Shown here piece by piece: positions 7,440 to 16,000 of a stretch of 29,471 nt of DNA. The notes under the pieces are model-generated. The model was not told the origin of the DNA, did no database searches, and worked only from the letters and a program-made list of their open reading frames with translations. The stretch is from contig JBMOLJ010000114.1 of the NCBI GenBank assembly GCA_049324235.1, positions 1-29,471 of the forward strand. Reading direction: 5' to 3'. A program made the position numbers and the translations under genes. Numbering within the stretch: position 1 is the stretch's first letter; each line of letters begins with the position of its first letter. The stretch comes from UBA1431 sp049324235 (GTDB lineage: Bacteria; Bacillota; Clostridia; Christensenellales; UBA1431).

Positions 7440-7873
7440 TGATTGTCCTCCTGTACAATTTTTTCTACGCAGGCATTTCGTATCCCGTCACAAAGCTTCG
7501 CTTTTTCCAGATACGCCTCATTTCGGGTTTGGTAATACAGCTTGAGCCAGAGATACTGAGATTCCCAAAGTGCGGGGGTATCCCGTTTCAGGCCCGAATT
7601 CGGATGAATATGAATGTCCAACAAGGTCTGTGCAAGTAAAAGGTTGCTTTCCTCGCTGTCCATATCATCCAGTTGCATCCTTACCTGTGCTTCCACCTGC
7701 TGATACAGCTCCCAAGCTTTTTCATATAAAGACATTGCGTCAGATTGGTCGGAGCACTCTCTGATTTCTGAAGAAGGCGCGTCCGGCAAAGCTAAACCGG
7801 CTTCTTCCGTCAGCTTTCGCGCCAGAGCCTCTGTCTCTTCGGCCTGTCGCAGCATCGTGTAAAGCTTATCCAT
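7436..7873 (-). CDS. Helical hypothetical protein (145 aa)
   Basis: The sequence is mostly helical and acidic, with a pattern resembling TPR helices (SLYEKAWELYQQVEAQV, LWLKLYYQTRNEAYLEKA). There is no catalytic motif, signal or membrane segment. The ATG at 7873 follows CAGGAG. The 3' end overlaps the lipoprotein start by four bases (ATGA), which suggests coupled translation and a joint role with the lipoprotein. I do not recognise a named family. Confidence 0.65.
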   Translation of the reverse strand: MDKLYTMLRQAEETEALARKLTEEAGLALPDAPSSEIRECSDQSDAMSLYEKAWELYQQVEAQVRMQLDDMDSEESNLLLAQTLLDIHIHPNSGLKRDTPALWESQYLWLKLYYQTRNEAYLEKAKLCDGIRNACVEKIVQEDNQ

Positions 7874-7889
7874 GGTTTCACTCCTGACG

Positions 7890-8162
7890 TTATAACTTAA
7901 AAGAAGAGATTTTCTTCATGCCGCATGTTTGACAAATATAGATGTAATTCACCCGGTTGTTCGCATCGCAGAATTGGCAATCCGCACCATAGCATGAGTC
8001 AAGATACTGCCCGCTTCCACGCGACGATGAGAGAGAGCATCCCTTCTCCTCAGTTCCAAGATATACCCACTTGTGGCGGTCACTGTACTCATGAGCCTTT
8101 GTGCCGCAGCGGCGGCAGACGCAGCCCTCCCAGCGGTGTCCGAATAAGCATGCCAGCTTCAT
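7890..8162 (-). CDS. Small multi-zinc-ribbon protein (90 aa)
   Basis: A 90-residue protein with ten cysteines. It opens MKLACLFGHRW followed by C-x-C-x2-C (residues 14-19), a pattern resembling small phage-type proteins of the DUF1660 kind. Two further groups follow, CYGADCQFC and YICQTCGMKK, which would close one or two zinc knuckles. The protein is probably a zinc-stabilised adaptor; no nucleic-acid-binding or catalytic motif is clear. GAAGGGGAA precedes the ATG at 8162. It sits between the Nudix-like gene and the helical 145-aa gene, in the same unit. Confidence 0.7.
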   Translation of the reverse strand: MKLACLFGHRWEGCVCRRCGTKAHEYSDRHKWVYLGTEEKGCSLSSSRGSGQYLDSCYGADCQFCDANNRVNYIYICQTCGMKKISSFKL

Positions 8163-8208
8163 TTTGAGTTCCCCTTCTCATTTTGATCCGTGGATAGAAT
8201 TAATGGGT

Positions 8209-9240
8209 CTAAAAAACCTCATGGGTGCCAATGCAATCGAGCAGCCTTTGATACACCACACGGTTTTGTTCCTCCCAAAGGCGGGTAATGGCATCACATA
8301 CTTCAATCCCCGGATCACGTTTTTCCCAAAGCTGTTTCAATTCTGGTTCAGGCATAAACATTACCGGCAGCGCGATATCGGCTTCATATACCATGCCTTC
8401 TATGATTTGGCCGCGCTTTTCATAATTGTCGGCGGCAATAATCTGCTCCGCTTGGTCTCCCGGCACAGGCAGCGCGAATATATAGGAATACTCGACGTTA
8501 TCCTGCGCCGCGTATTCCGTAAAGCCGACCGGGATAAGGCTCTCGTGGCATACCTCGTAAGACGAGGCGTAAAGGAACTCTCCGGCAAACACGCCGTCAC
8601 GCCACAGTTCCAACCGCTTTTCCGTTCCGTTTTTACAAAGCAGCTCCTCGGAAAGCTCGCGCAGGGCGTTTTCCCGAAGCAGCTCAAGCTCTACCGTCTT
8701 GCCTATAAACCCGGCAACATCATCCTCTGGCGGACAGCAGTGTCCGCCGAACAAGTTGAGGCTCAGCGGGGCACTGGTTTTTCCTTTGGCGATCTGCTTA
8801 TCGTGCCGGTTATGGACGATCCAGCAGCCTTTGTTTGCACCATCGGTTATAAAGGGTACGATGATCACGGTTAAATGCCGAAGTCCCGTCTTTTCCGCAA
8901 CCGATCTTTCCGTAATGCCCGTTATGAGGTACGATTCGTCCGATTTTCCCACTAGGTACAGCAATTCACCCTGTCTTTGTTGCCTGGTTGGACCAACAGA
9001 CTCGGGTTCACACTCATAGGATCGGCCCCGGTAGTTTTCGATCACTTTGCCGCTGTCGGCGTAATAGTGCTCCTCATCTCCGCAACGGGCGCATCGATCG
9101 GTTGCGACCTTGCCCGAGGCAGCAAACGTTCCGTCGTCGTTGCTGTGATAATCATGGCAGAAATTCCCGCAAACGGTACAGCGGCAGTGCGCGCCCAAGT
9201 GTTCCTCGCAGATATGCGTTTTGTTTTGCTGTTTGCTCAT
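8209..9240 (-). CDS. Nudix-like hydrolase with N-terminal zinc ribbons
   Basis: This 343-residue protein has about ten cysteine/histidine ligands in its first 60 residues (HCRCTVCGNFCHDYH, RCARCGDEEH), which suggest one or two zinc ribbons. A Nudix box follows: G180, E186, R194-E195-L196 and E198-E199, matching G-x5-E-x7-R-E-U-x-E-E. The usual glycine two residues after E199 is Leu 201. The metal-binding E-E pair is kept, so it could hydrolyse a nucleoside diphosphate linked to another moiety; substrate unknown. AAAGGAG lies upstream of the ATG at 9240. A weak promoter (TTTTTA, 17 bases, TATAGA) may precede it, since a terminator separates it from the kinase gene upstream. First gene of its unit. 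Confidence 0.75.
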   Translation of the reverse strand: MSKQQNKTHICEEHLGAHCRCTVCGNFCHDYHSNDDGTFAASGKVATDRCARCGDEEHYYADSGKVIENYRGRSYECEPESVGPTRQQRQGELLYLVGKSDESYLITGITERSVAEKTGLRHLTVIIVPFITDGANKGCWIVHNRHDKQIAKGKTSAPLSLNLFGGHCCPPEDDVAGFIGKTVELELLRENALRELSEELLCKNGTEKRLELWRDGVFAGEFLYASSYEVCHESLIPVGFTEYAAQDNVEYSYIFALPVPGDQAEQIIAADNYEKRGQIIEGMVYEADIALPVMFMPEPELKQLWEKRDPGIEVCDAITRLWEEQNRVVYQRLLDCIGTHEVF

Positions 9241-9322
9241 ACAGAATGCTCCTTTCCGTCAGACGTTTTCCTGTTTGATCTGTCTCTATACTACTCGAAA
9301 TAAAATATAAAAAGCGAAAAAA

Positions 9323-9350
9323 CACCAAAGCGTGAATTTACACTTTGGCA
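9323..9350 (-). terminator. Rho-independent terminator, copy 2 of a duplicated hairpin
   Basis: Minus strand reads ATGCCAAAG, loop, CTTTGGTGT and then TTTTT. The two bases that differ from copy 1 still pair as G-U in minus-strand RNA but would mismatch as A-C in plus-strand RNA. It follows the stop at 9393. Confidence 0.8.
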
Positions 9351-9392
9351 TTTTTTTATTGGCAAGTACATAAGCCTCATCGGATAGGTTTT

Positions 9393-11252
9393 TTAAGTAT
9401 CCAAACGATTACGCTCAAGCAAATCTATAAGCTCGTTGACACGCATGCGCTTTGAGCTATCCGTCTGGAGACAGCCATGCAATATGCTCCAAAGTATCTC
9501 CGGGAGCGGTTTACAGCGTATTCTAAGATGTTCTTCATAGACAAGGCTGCACACCGGCCCCTTGCTCCATTGACGATCTCCTAAAAGCAGTTCCACCAAT
9601 GTGACGCCAAGGCTCCATACATCTGTACTTTCATCAATGGCCCGGTCTTCAAACTGCTCCGGCGAAGCGTATGCAGGCGTGTAGCCGCCATTTTCGGGAA
9701 CCCATAGGCCGTCAAGCTTTATATTTACGCCATGCCCATACAGGTTTGACGGCTTGATATCGCCATGGATCAGTTTGTTCTGATGAAGAAAGTACAGCCC
9801 ACGCGCACATCCAAGCGTTGTGCCCAGAATGTTTTTCACGAAGCTTGCCCAATCCTGATTGCGCAGGCTGGCCATATTTTCAAGCCATATGTCGCTTGCG
9901 TTTTCCGGCCCCTCAAAGGCCATGACGAGCGTGTCTCCGGCATGAAATCCCATGGCAAGCATACGACGAATATTGGGATATTCCAGCCGCCGCCACTGTT
10001 CAATCCTCTCAAAACAAGTCCTGTAATGGCGTGTGGCCTGTATCACGGTATATTCCCGCGCAGTGGGTTCAGGTTGCACGCGGCGTGCGGAATAACGATA
10101 CCATCCAAAATCATTTGTTTCCGGTTTGTCAGAAGTGATTTCAAAGGCATCAAACAGGCGAGTGCCTTTAGGAAGATACTCCTGTTTGGGTACGGGAGGA
10201 ACCGCATCCTGATCGGAAGTAAAATCCGATTGTTTTTTACAGGACATATCTGTGTCAAGGACAGGCGTAGCAGGAGAGGATATGACAAGTGCGTCCGCGC
10301 AAAAAACGTTATCGACGTCCTCAAAGTCGGTTTTATCCAGCAAGGCATCATCGTCATCGTCCACGCGGGGCGGCCTGACATACGGCTTTTCAGCGCTTTC
10401 CTCCAGCATGCTTTTATAGTCTGAGGCCGTCAGGTCATACGGGAAATCACGCTGCGCAAGAACAGTATCAATCAGCTTGGCAAGGCTTTGCGGTACAGAC
10501 AGATTGCGCCTGTTTACGGCCGAGAATGCGGATTTGTCCTTGAGCTTCTTCATAAACAGCTCATGATCATCAAGATAGGGCAGCCCGGTCAGCATGGAGT
10601 GAAGCAGCGCCGTCACCGTCCACAAATTGCTCTTTATCCGGCCCGTCTTTTCACTGTGCAACCATGCTTCGACAGGCAGATAAAAGAACTGTATGGAGTC
10701 ACCATACAGTGGATCATCATCGTCCCGGCCCAGATAGAGCTTGTGCTGTGCGGAGAGCTTCACTGTCGGCGTAAAGCCATTGTCCGTCAACAAAATATGC
10801 TCCGGAATCAGATAGTCGTGGGTCACGCAGGTTCGCTCAGTTCCGGCTTCCTGGGCCGGAATATGATGCAGAAACTCCAGCGCGTCCAGCATCTGAAAGA
10901 CGATTTGCAGAGCAATCGGGGCGATCAGCTTTCCGCCGGACGCTTTTATGTATTGCGTGAGCGTATAGGGGCACTCCTGCACGATAAAAAAACGCTGATC
11001 GCGGAACGTGCCGCATAGGGGAACCTGCTGCAAATTCCCATGCCGGAAATGCTCCGAGGCAAAGCGCATCTGCTCCAGTATAAAATCCGCTTCCTCACGC
11101 CCAAAGCGGTTTGTTTGTTTTTTCAGAACCGTCAGCAAATAGAACTCTCCTGTGACCTGCTGCCGCAGCCGGATGACGCGCCCAATTCTGTATCCGACAA
11201 AAAGCTGTCTATACAATATCCGCGGGCAACATCCCCGATATTGCCTGTCCAA
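9393..11252 (-). CDS. Tandem Ser/Thr (pseudo)kinase protein, 5' end possibly frameshifted
   Basis: Two kinase folds lie in one 619-residue chain. In the first (about 15-280) the catalytic loop HRDLKPEN is HDYLIPEH (145-152) and there is no DFG, so it should be a pseudokinase. The second (about 375-615) keeps HGDIKPSN but has DGL in place of DFG and no clear glycine loop or VAIK lysine, so activity is doubtful. Its GGYTPAYASPEQ segment closely matches the propeller-kinase (GGYTPAYCSMEQ), suggesting kinship. An acidic linker (VDDDDDALLDKTDFEDVD) joins the domains. The only in-frame start is TTG at 11252, without a ribosome site. A well-placed AAAGGGG plus ATG at 11269 is in another frame that would join this one if the T5 run at 11199-11203 were T6. 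Last gene of the long unit. Confidence 0.8.
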   Translation of the reverse strand: MDRQYRGCCPRILYRQLFVGYRIGRVIRLRQQVTGEFYLLTVLKKQTNRFGREEADFILEQMRFASEHFRHGNLQQVPLCGTFRDQRFFIVQECPYTLTQYIKASGGKLIAPIALQIVFQMLDALEFLHHIPAQEAGTERTCVTHDYLIPEHILLTDNGFTPTVKLSAQHKLYLGRDDDDPLYGDSIQFFYLPVEAWLHSEKTGRIKSNLWTVTALLHSMLTGLPYLDDHELFMKKLKDKSAFSAVNRRNLSVPQSLAKLIDTVLAQRDFPYDLTASDYKSMLEESAEKPYVRPPRVDDDDDALLDKTDFEDVDNVFCADALVISSPATPVLDTDMSCKKQSDFTSDQDAVPPVPKQEYLPKGTRLFDAFEITSDKPETNDFGWYRYSARRVQPEPTAREYTVIQATRHYRTCFERIEQWRRLEYPNIRRMLAMGFHAGDTLVMAFEGPENASDIWLENMASLRNQDWASFVKNILGTTLGCARGLYFLHQNKLIHGDIKPSNLYGHGVNIKLDGLWVPENGGYTPAYASPEQFEDRAIDESTDVWSLGVTLVELLLGDRQWSKGPVCSLVYEEHLRIRCKPLPEILWSILHGCLQTDSSKRMRVNELIDLLERNRLDT

Positions 11253-11316
11253 AGCTTATCAAGCTCCATAACATTGCCCCTTTCATACCGGAATCGCTTT
11301 TTGTTAAAATCACAGG

Positions 11317-11367
11317 CTACTCCTGGCCCAGCAGCGCTTCCATTTCCTCAAAGGTTCACTTGTTCCT
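11317..11367 (-). pseudogene. Decayed copy of the 3' end of the Clp/FtsH fusion gene
   Basis: These 51 bases match the last 51 bases of the fusion protease gene (13003-13053) at 41 positions by my count. Read on the minus strand they give RNK-stop-TFEEMEALLGQE-stop, against KNKLTREEMEALLDQE-stop in the intact gene. A few bases of similarity continue past the stop (TAAAATC). With the intact copy it brackets the LRR lipoprotein gene as a direct repeat. Confidence 0.75.
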
Positions 11368-12945
11368 CTATTGGGTGGGCAGCGCATAGAGTTCTTCGAT
11401 ACTCATGTCGAAACGCTCCTGAACCACCTGCTCAAAGTAGGCCGGTGACGGTGCCTTGTCATACAGTTCTTTGCCTGTCGTTCCAAAAGCATCGTTAAAC
11501 ATCCGATGAGCCATTTCCAAGTCGGGATATTCCCAACCTTTTTCACCCGTGGCTGGGTAGGTTTCAAAACCAGCTTCCACGCCATCTTTCTCTATGGAAA
11601 CGTGATATTTCCCCTCAGTTTCATAGTACAGAATATGTAGCTTATAGCCGTTCATATCATCGTCATAAAACTCCATATTCCAGCCATCGGGGTTCTCACC
11701 CCATTCCGGTCTGTGAATGGCAATGCGCATGTAGTGCGGCTCCTGCCGCTCATATATGCAGACCGCGTTGGCTGTGTCTGCGGTGAATCCCAACCGCTCG
11801 TATGGCTGGGTGTATGGCGCGGTCGTTTGCTCAGGCTGCGCCGCTGTCTGTTCAAACGGCAGCGCGTAGAGCGCGTCGGCGGTTATGCCGAAGGTTTCCC
11901 TGATCGTGTCGTCAAAAACGGGGATGGGCGCAAGCAGCACGTCCGTTTCGCCCGTTTCGCCCAGCGCCTCCGTTATCATTCTCTCAAAGCGTTCCCTGTT
12001 GTTGGAATCCATCATGAATGTACCGTCCGCCGCGTTGTAGATGTAGTTCATCTGTTCACCATTGATGTTCATTTGAAAGACATAGGCGCTTATTTCCGGA
12101 TAGTACAAGACGACCAAGGTATACCCGCTATACAGCATTAAGTCCATTCTTACGCATTTCGTCATATCTTCAGACTGCGGAGCGCCCCACTCGGCGTGGT
12201 TGATGTTCACGCTCAACCCGTCGCGCTGAACGTCCCCATAGCTCGCCTGATTGTTGGCGTCGTTCATGGTAAACCCAAGCTCGGCAAGCGTGAATGCAAT
12301 GGTGAAATCCTTTTGCTCTAAGTTTTGGTAGATATCCGACAGCGGTAAATAATTGTTTATGGGGCTGCCTGTAAGGTACAGATGCTTGAGTTTTGTGAGC
12401 GAGACAAGCGGCGACACGTCGGCGATCGTCGCATGGTCAAGCATCAGGAAATCCAAGTTGACAAGCTTTGCAAGAGGCGCGTAGTCCTGCGCCTTGCAGC
12501 CTGTCAAAATCAGCACTTTCAGATTTGTCAACTCGGCAAGTGGCGAGATATCGGCGACAGGGTTATTGCTTAGCGACAGCGAGGTGAGCTTTTTCAGCCC
12601 CGCCAGCGGCGTGATATCGGTGATTGCATGAAAGGACAGGTCAAGGCTTTCAAGGTTTGTGAAGCTTTCCAGCCCGCCGATATCCTTAATCGGTGTCTCT
12701 TGGGAAATGTACCGCTGCCATTCGGTACTGAGACTCAACCTCGTTACCGCCTCCGCCACAGTGATATTGCCCTCCGGCTTACCCATAGCCCCGCGCACCA
12801 TCGCCTCCAGCACCGGGTCAGCAAATGTCACAGTATCCGATGCCGTAGGCGAGGTCGGAGAGGGTGCTGCCGCGGAGGGCGCTCCACAGGCTGTCAGACT
12901 CAGCGCCAGCCAGATGGTAAGCATAATGCGCAGAAGAGTTTTCAT
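11368..12945 (-). CDS. Leucine-rich-repeat lipoprotein (525 aa)
   Basis: The signal peptide ends in the lipobox L-T-A-C (Cys 20), followed by a Ser/Pro/Ala/Thr linker. Residues about 85-215 hold five 22-residue leucine-rich repeats of the internalin/SDS22 type (for example LESLDLSFHAITDITPLAGL, LTSLSLSNNPVADISPLAEL). The C-terminal 300 residues seem to be two copies of one domain: each starts with an LGFT motif (LGFTMNDAN, LGFTADTAN), has HAEWG or RPEWG, a Y-rich strand pair (VVLYYPE, HILYYET), and ends in a closely related ALP segment (ADALYALP, EELYALP). The protein should sit on the outer membrane face and bind protein or glycan. GGAGG precedes the ATG at 12945. It lies between two copies of the fusion-protease 3' end, so it may be an insertion. 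Confidence 0.85.
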   Translation of the reverse strand: MKTLLRIMLTIWLALSLTACGAPSAAAPSPTSPTASDTVTFADPVLEAMVRGAMGKPEGNITVAEAVTRLSLSTEWQRYISQETPIKDIGGLESFTNLESLDLSFHAITDITPLAGLKKLTSLSLSNNPVADISPLAELTNLKVLILTGCKAQDYAPLAKLVNLDFLMLDHATIADVSPLVSLTKLKHLYLTGSPINNYLPLSDIYQNLEQKDFTIAFTLAELGFTMNDANNQASYGDVQRDGLSVNINHAEWGAPQSEDMTKCVRMDLMLYSGYTLVVLYYPEISAYVFQMNINGEQMNYIYNAADGTFMMDSNNRERFERMITEALGETGETDVLLAPIPVFDDTIRETFGITADALYALPFEQTAAQPEQTTAPYTQPYERLGFTADTANAVCIYERQEPHYMRIAIHRPEWGENPDGWNMEFYDDDMNGYKLHILYYETEGKYHVSIEKDGVEAGFETYPATGEKGWEYPDLEMAHRMFNDAFGTTGKELYDKAPSPAYFEQVVQERFDMSIEELYALPTQ

Positions 12946-13002
12946 ATTGCTACCTCCATATTTGCCGACACTCTGTGCGTTCGGCGTAAAATCTTCCCCA
13001 GT

Positions 13003-16000
13003 TTACTCCTGATCCAGCAGTGCTTCCATTTCCTCACGGGTCAGCTTGTTCTTTTCCAGCAGCGCATTTACCATGCGGTCCATACGGTGTTTATTCTTCG
13101 CAATAATCTCTACGGTGTTTTTCATTTCATCGCGGATGATAGCGCTGACGCGCTCGGATACCTTGGCGGCCAGCGGGCCGCGTGTGGCTTCCTCTGCGCT
13201 CATGACGGCCATGCCGAATTCATCGTCCATACCGTAATTGCAGATCATGGCGCGGGCAACGCGGGTAGCCTGTTCCAAATCTCCTGACGCGCCGGTAGAC
13301 ACGCCGTCTTTCTCGCCGTAATACACGATCTCCGCCGCCCGCCCGCCGAGGCTTACGCGGATACGGCTGATTAAATCCTCCTTGGTTTGCAGCGGCCCCA
13401 TATCCTGATCGGAATGCTCCATATAACCGCCATGGCCACCTCGGGCGACAATGGTCAGGTAGGAAGGGGTATTCCCGCCCAAATAGCATAAGAAAGCGTG
13501 GCCGGATTCGTGCCGTGCGACACGCTCCAAATATTCATGACCCCAGTTTTTCTCCGCGCCAAAGCGGGAAAGCTCAAACGCTTCATCCAGCAGCGCGTCG
13601 TCAAGGGGCTTGTTTTGCTTCACCGCCATGCGGTTGGCGAGTTCCAGCACCGACGCCATATTGGCAAGGCTCATACCGGTGGAACGCCCGGCAAGGCGCT
13701 CGATCATCTGCTCTGTAACGATGTGCGTCTTATTCTTTTTGAGCATCATTTCGATATACTGCCGCCGGTCATCCTTATTCGGCAGATCCACCATGATCTT
13801 TCTGTCAAAGCGCCGGGCAAGCGCTGCGTCGATGGTGCCCATGCCACCTTTGCCTTCCTCAACATCAAAATTCGTTGCCGCCAGCACAAAGACGGGGCGT
13901 TTTGGATCGACAGAAAAACCATCCATTTCCGTAAGCAGCGCGTTGAGCGCCATTTCCTCGCCATGCGCGGAGTCCGAGCCGCCGCGTGTGCGTCCCACCG
14001 CGTCGATCTCGTCGATAAAGATGATGGCGGGGGCGTACCGCCGTGCCTTTTTGAATAGCGCACGGACGGATTCCGGGCCGCTTCCTTGATACTTGGTGAC
14101 AAACGAACTTGCCACAGCGGGGATAAAAGCGACGCCGCTTTCTCCGGCCATAGCTTTGGCCAGCAGCGTTTTGCCCGTTCCCGGAGGGCCGTAAAGGAGT
14201 ATGCCCTTAGGCGGCTTTAAGCCCTGCGCCGAGAATTTTTTGGGATTTTTAAGATAATTGATGAAGAATTGCAATTCTTCTTTCGCTTCACCTGCACCAA
14301 TCACATCCGCGAACCGGATGTTCGGCTTTTCAGCGTCCGTCAACACCTCTCCGGCGTCCTCCGCAGCCAGCGCGCGCTTCAACTGGAGGTCCCGAACCCG
14401 AATAACGACTTCTTTTTTATCGGGGGTAAATTTAGGCGCGGTTTCAAAATACAGCACCTTGCGTTCCCCGGCCATGCGCGCCGCTACGCTCTGCATGTAC
14501 ATCCGCTTGCAGATATCTTCAAGCTCATCTTCAAACACCGTAAAATCATCGGTAGGCGCGGAGAGCTTGCCTCTGGCTCCCGCACGCACAAAAGACATGA
14601 GAAGCTCGCTGTCGATCTTAAATAATTCTGTTTCCAGAAGATACACCGGCAGTTCGGGAAGACGTTCACGAATAGCGCTAAACAGCTCATTACCTTCGTG
14701 TATACTCGCCGCTGCCATAGGCGCAAAATCAAAGGCGTTCACTGTCCCTGTTGCGGCTGCAAGATTAGGAGACAGGCTGCTTTCGTCGTTTTTTGCTGCG
14801 GTTTCATCCCGTGTACTTAGATCAAGCAGGACTAACCGGATGTCCTTTTCACCGGCGATTTTCAGCGCCTCATCCCGATTTGTGGTCTGATAAAAAACGA
14901 AGCCAGGCAGCTTTTCTTTGCATGCGTCTGCAAACCACGGCGTACCGAAAATCAGGATTTCTGCTTTTTCATTGTTCTGGAATAGGGGAAGTACATCGGC
15001 AGAGAGGTGTACGGCATCAACTTCAAACCGGAGGCTGTCCAAACGCTCCAACACGGAGAGAAAGGAATCCACGTTGAATAACCGACAAAGCTTAAATATT
15101 TCGTTTTTAAAGAAAAGCTCCGTTTGTGCCCGCAGCGTGCGCGCGTCGGCCTGACCACCTTCCGCGAAGAGGAGCGTACTTGCCAGTAGGTCATCCGCGC
15201 TTACGGTAATTCCGTACTGTTTGTGGAACAACTCGCAAAATCGCTTGAATTCTCCCGCACTGATTTTTTCCAAATCGTTTGCCTGCAAGTGATTGAACAG
15301 AAGCGGCCAGCCCGTGGCCATACGGGAGGTAATGGCGGCGGGGAAGAAAGGCTGCCCTGTCTGTGGATTTTTCTCAGTTTCCAGCGCGTTCAATATGGTC
15401 TTGCGCGGAATACCCGCAGCGTTTTGCTTTGCGTCGCCTTCATAGAGAGAACGTCCCGCATTGGATGTAAAAATAATGATGGTATCCTTAAACGAAACAT
15501 CTTCATCCATATATTTGTCGGACAACCTGCCAGCGTCGAGTATCTGTAAAAACAGGTGAATCGTGTTCAGGTGCGCTTTTTCAATCTCATCAAACAGTAA
15601 AATGCTGTGCGGGTGCTGTTTGACAAAGCCGGTCAGCGTGCCCGGTTTTGCTCCCTGATAGCTACGCTCAAAGCCGATGAGGTTCATATACGACTGATGA
15701 TCGGAAAAGCTGGACATATCGAATCGTTTATAGGGAATGCTGAGCGCTTCCGCCGCCTGTTCGGCAAGGAAGGTCTTCCCGACGCCCGGAGGCCCCGCGA
15801 AAACGAAGATAGCCCGTGGGCGCCTGCGCTTTTCATCGCTTGCCGCCAGCACCTCCGCGCTGAACATACCTTCCGAAAAAGCATGAACCACATGATCCTG
15901 CCCGCAAACAGTGGAGAGTAGCTTGGAGCGCATGGTGCGGATGCGCGCCGTCAGCTCCGGCAGGAAGCCAAGCCCCATTTCAGATGCTGCGTCGGGCGTT

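Noticed and set aside
13498..14890. Several plus-strand open frames of 100-210 codons opposite the fusion protease
   Set aside because: They overlap the ATPase and protease motifs on the other strand, show no domain and look like shadows of a GC-rich coding frame.
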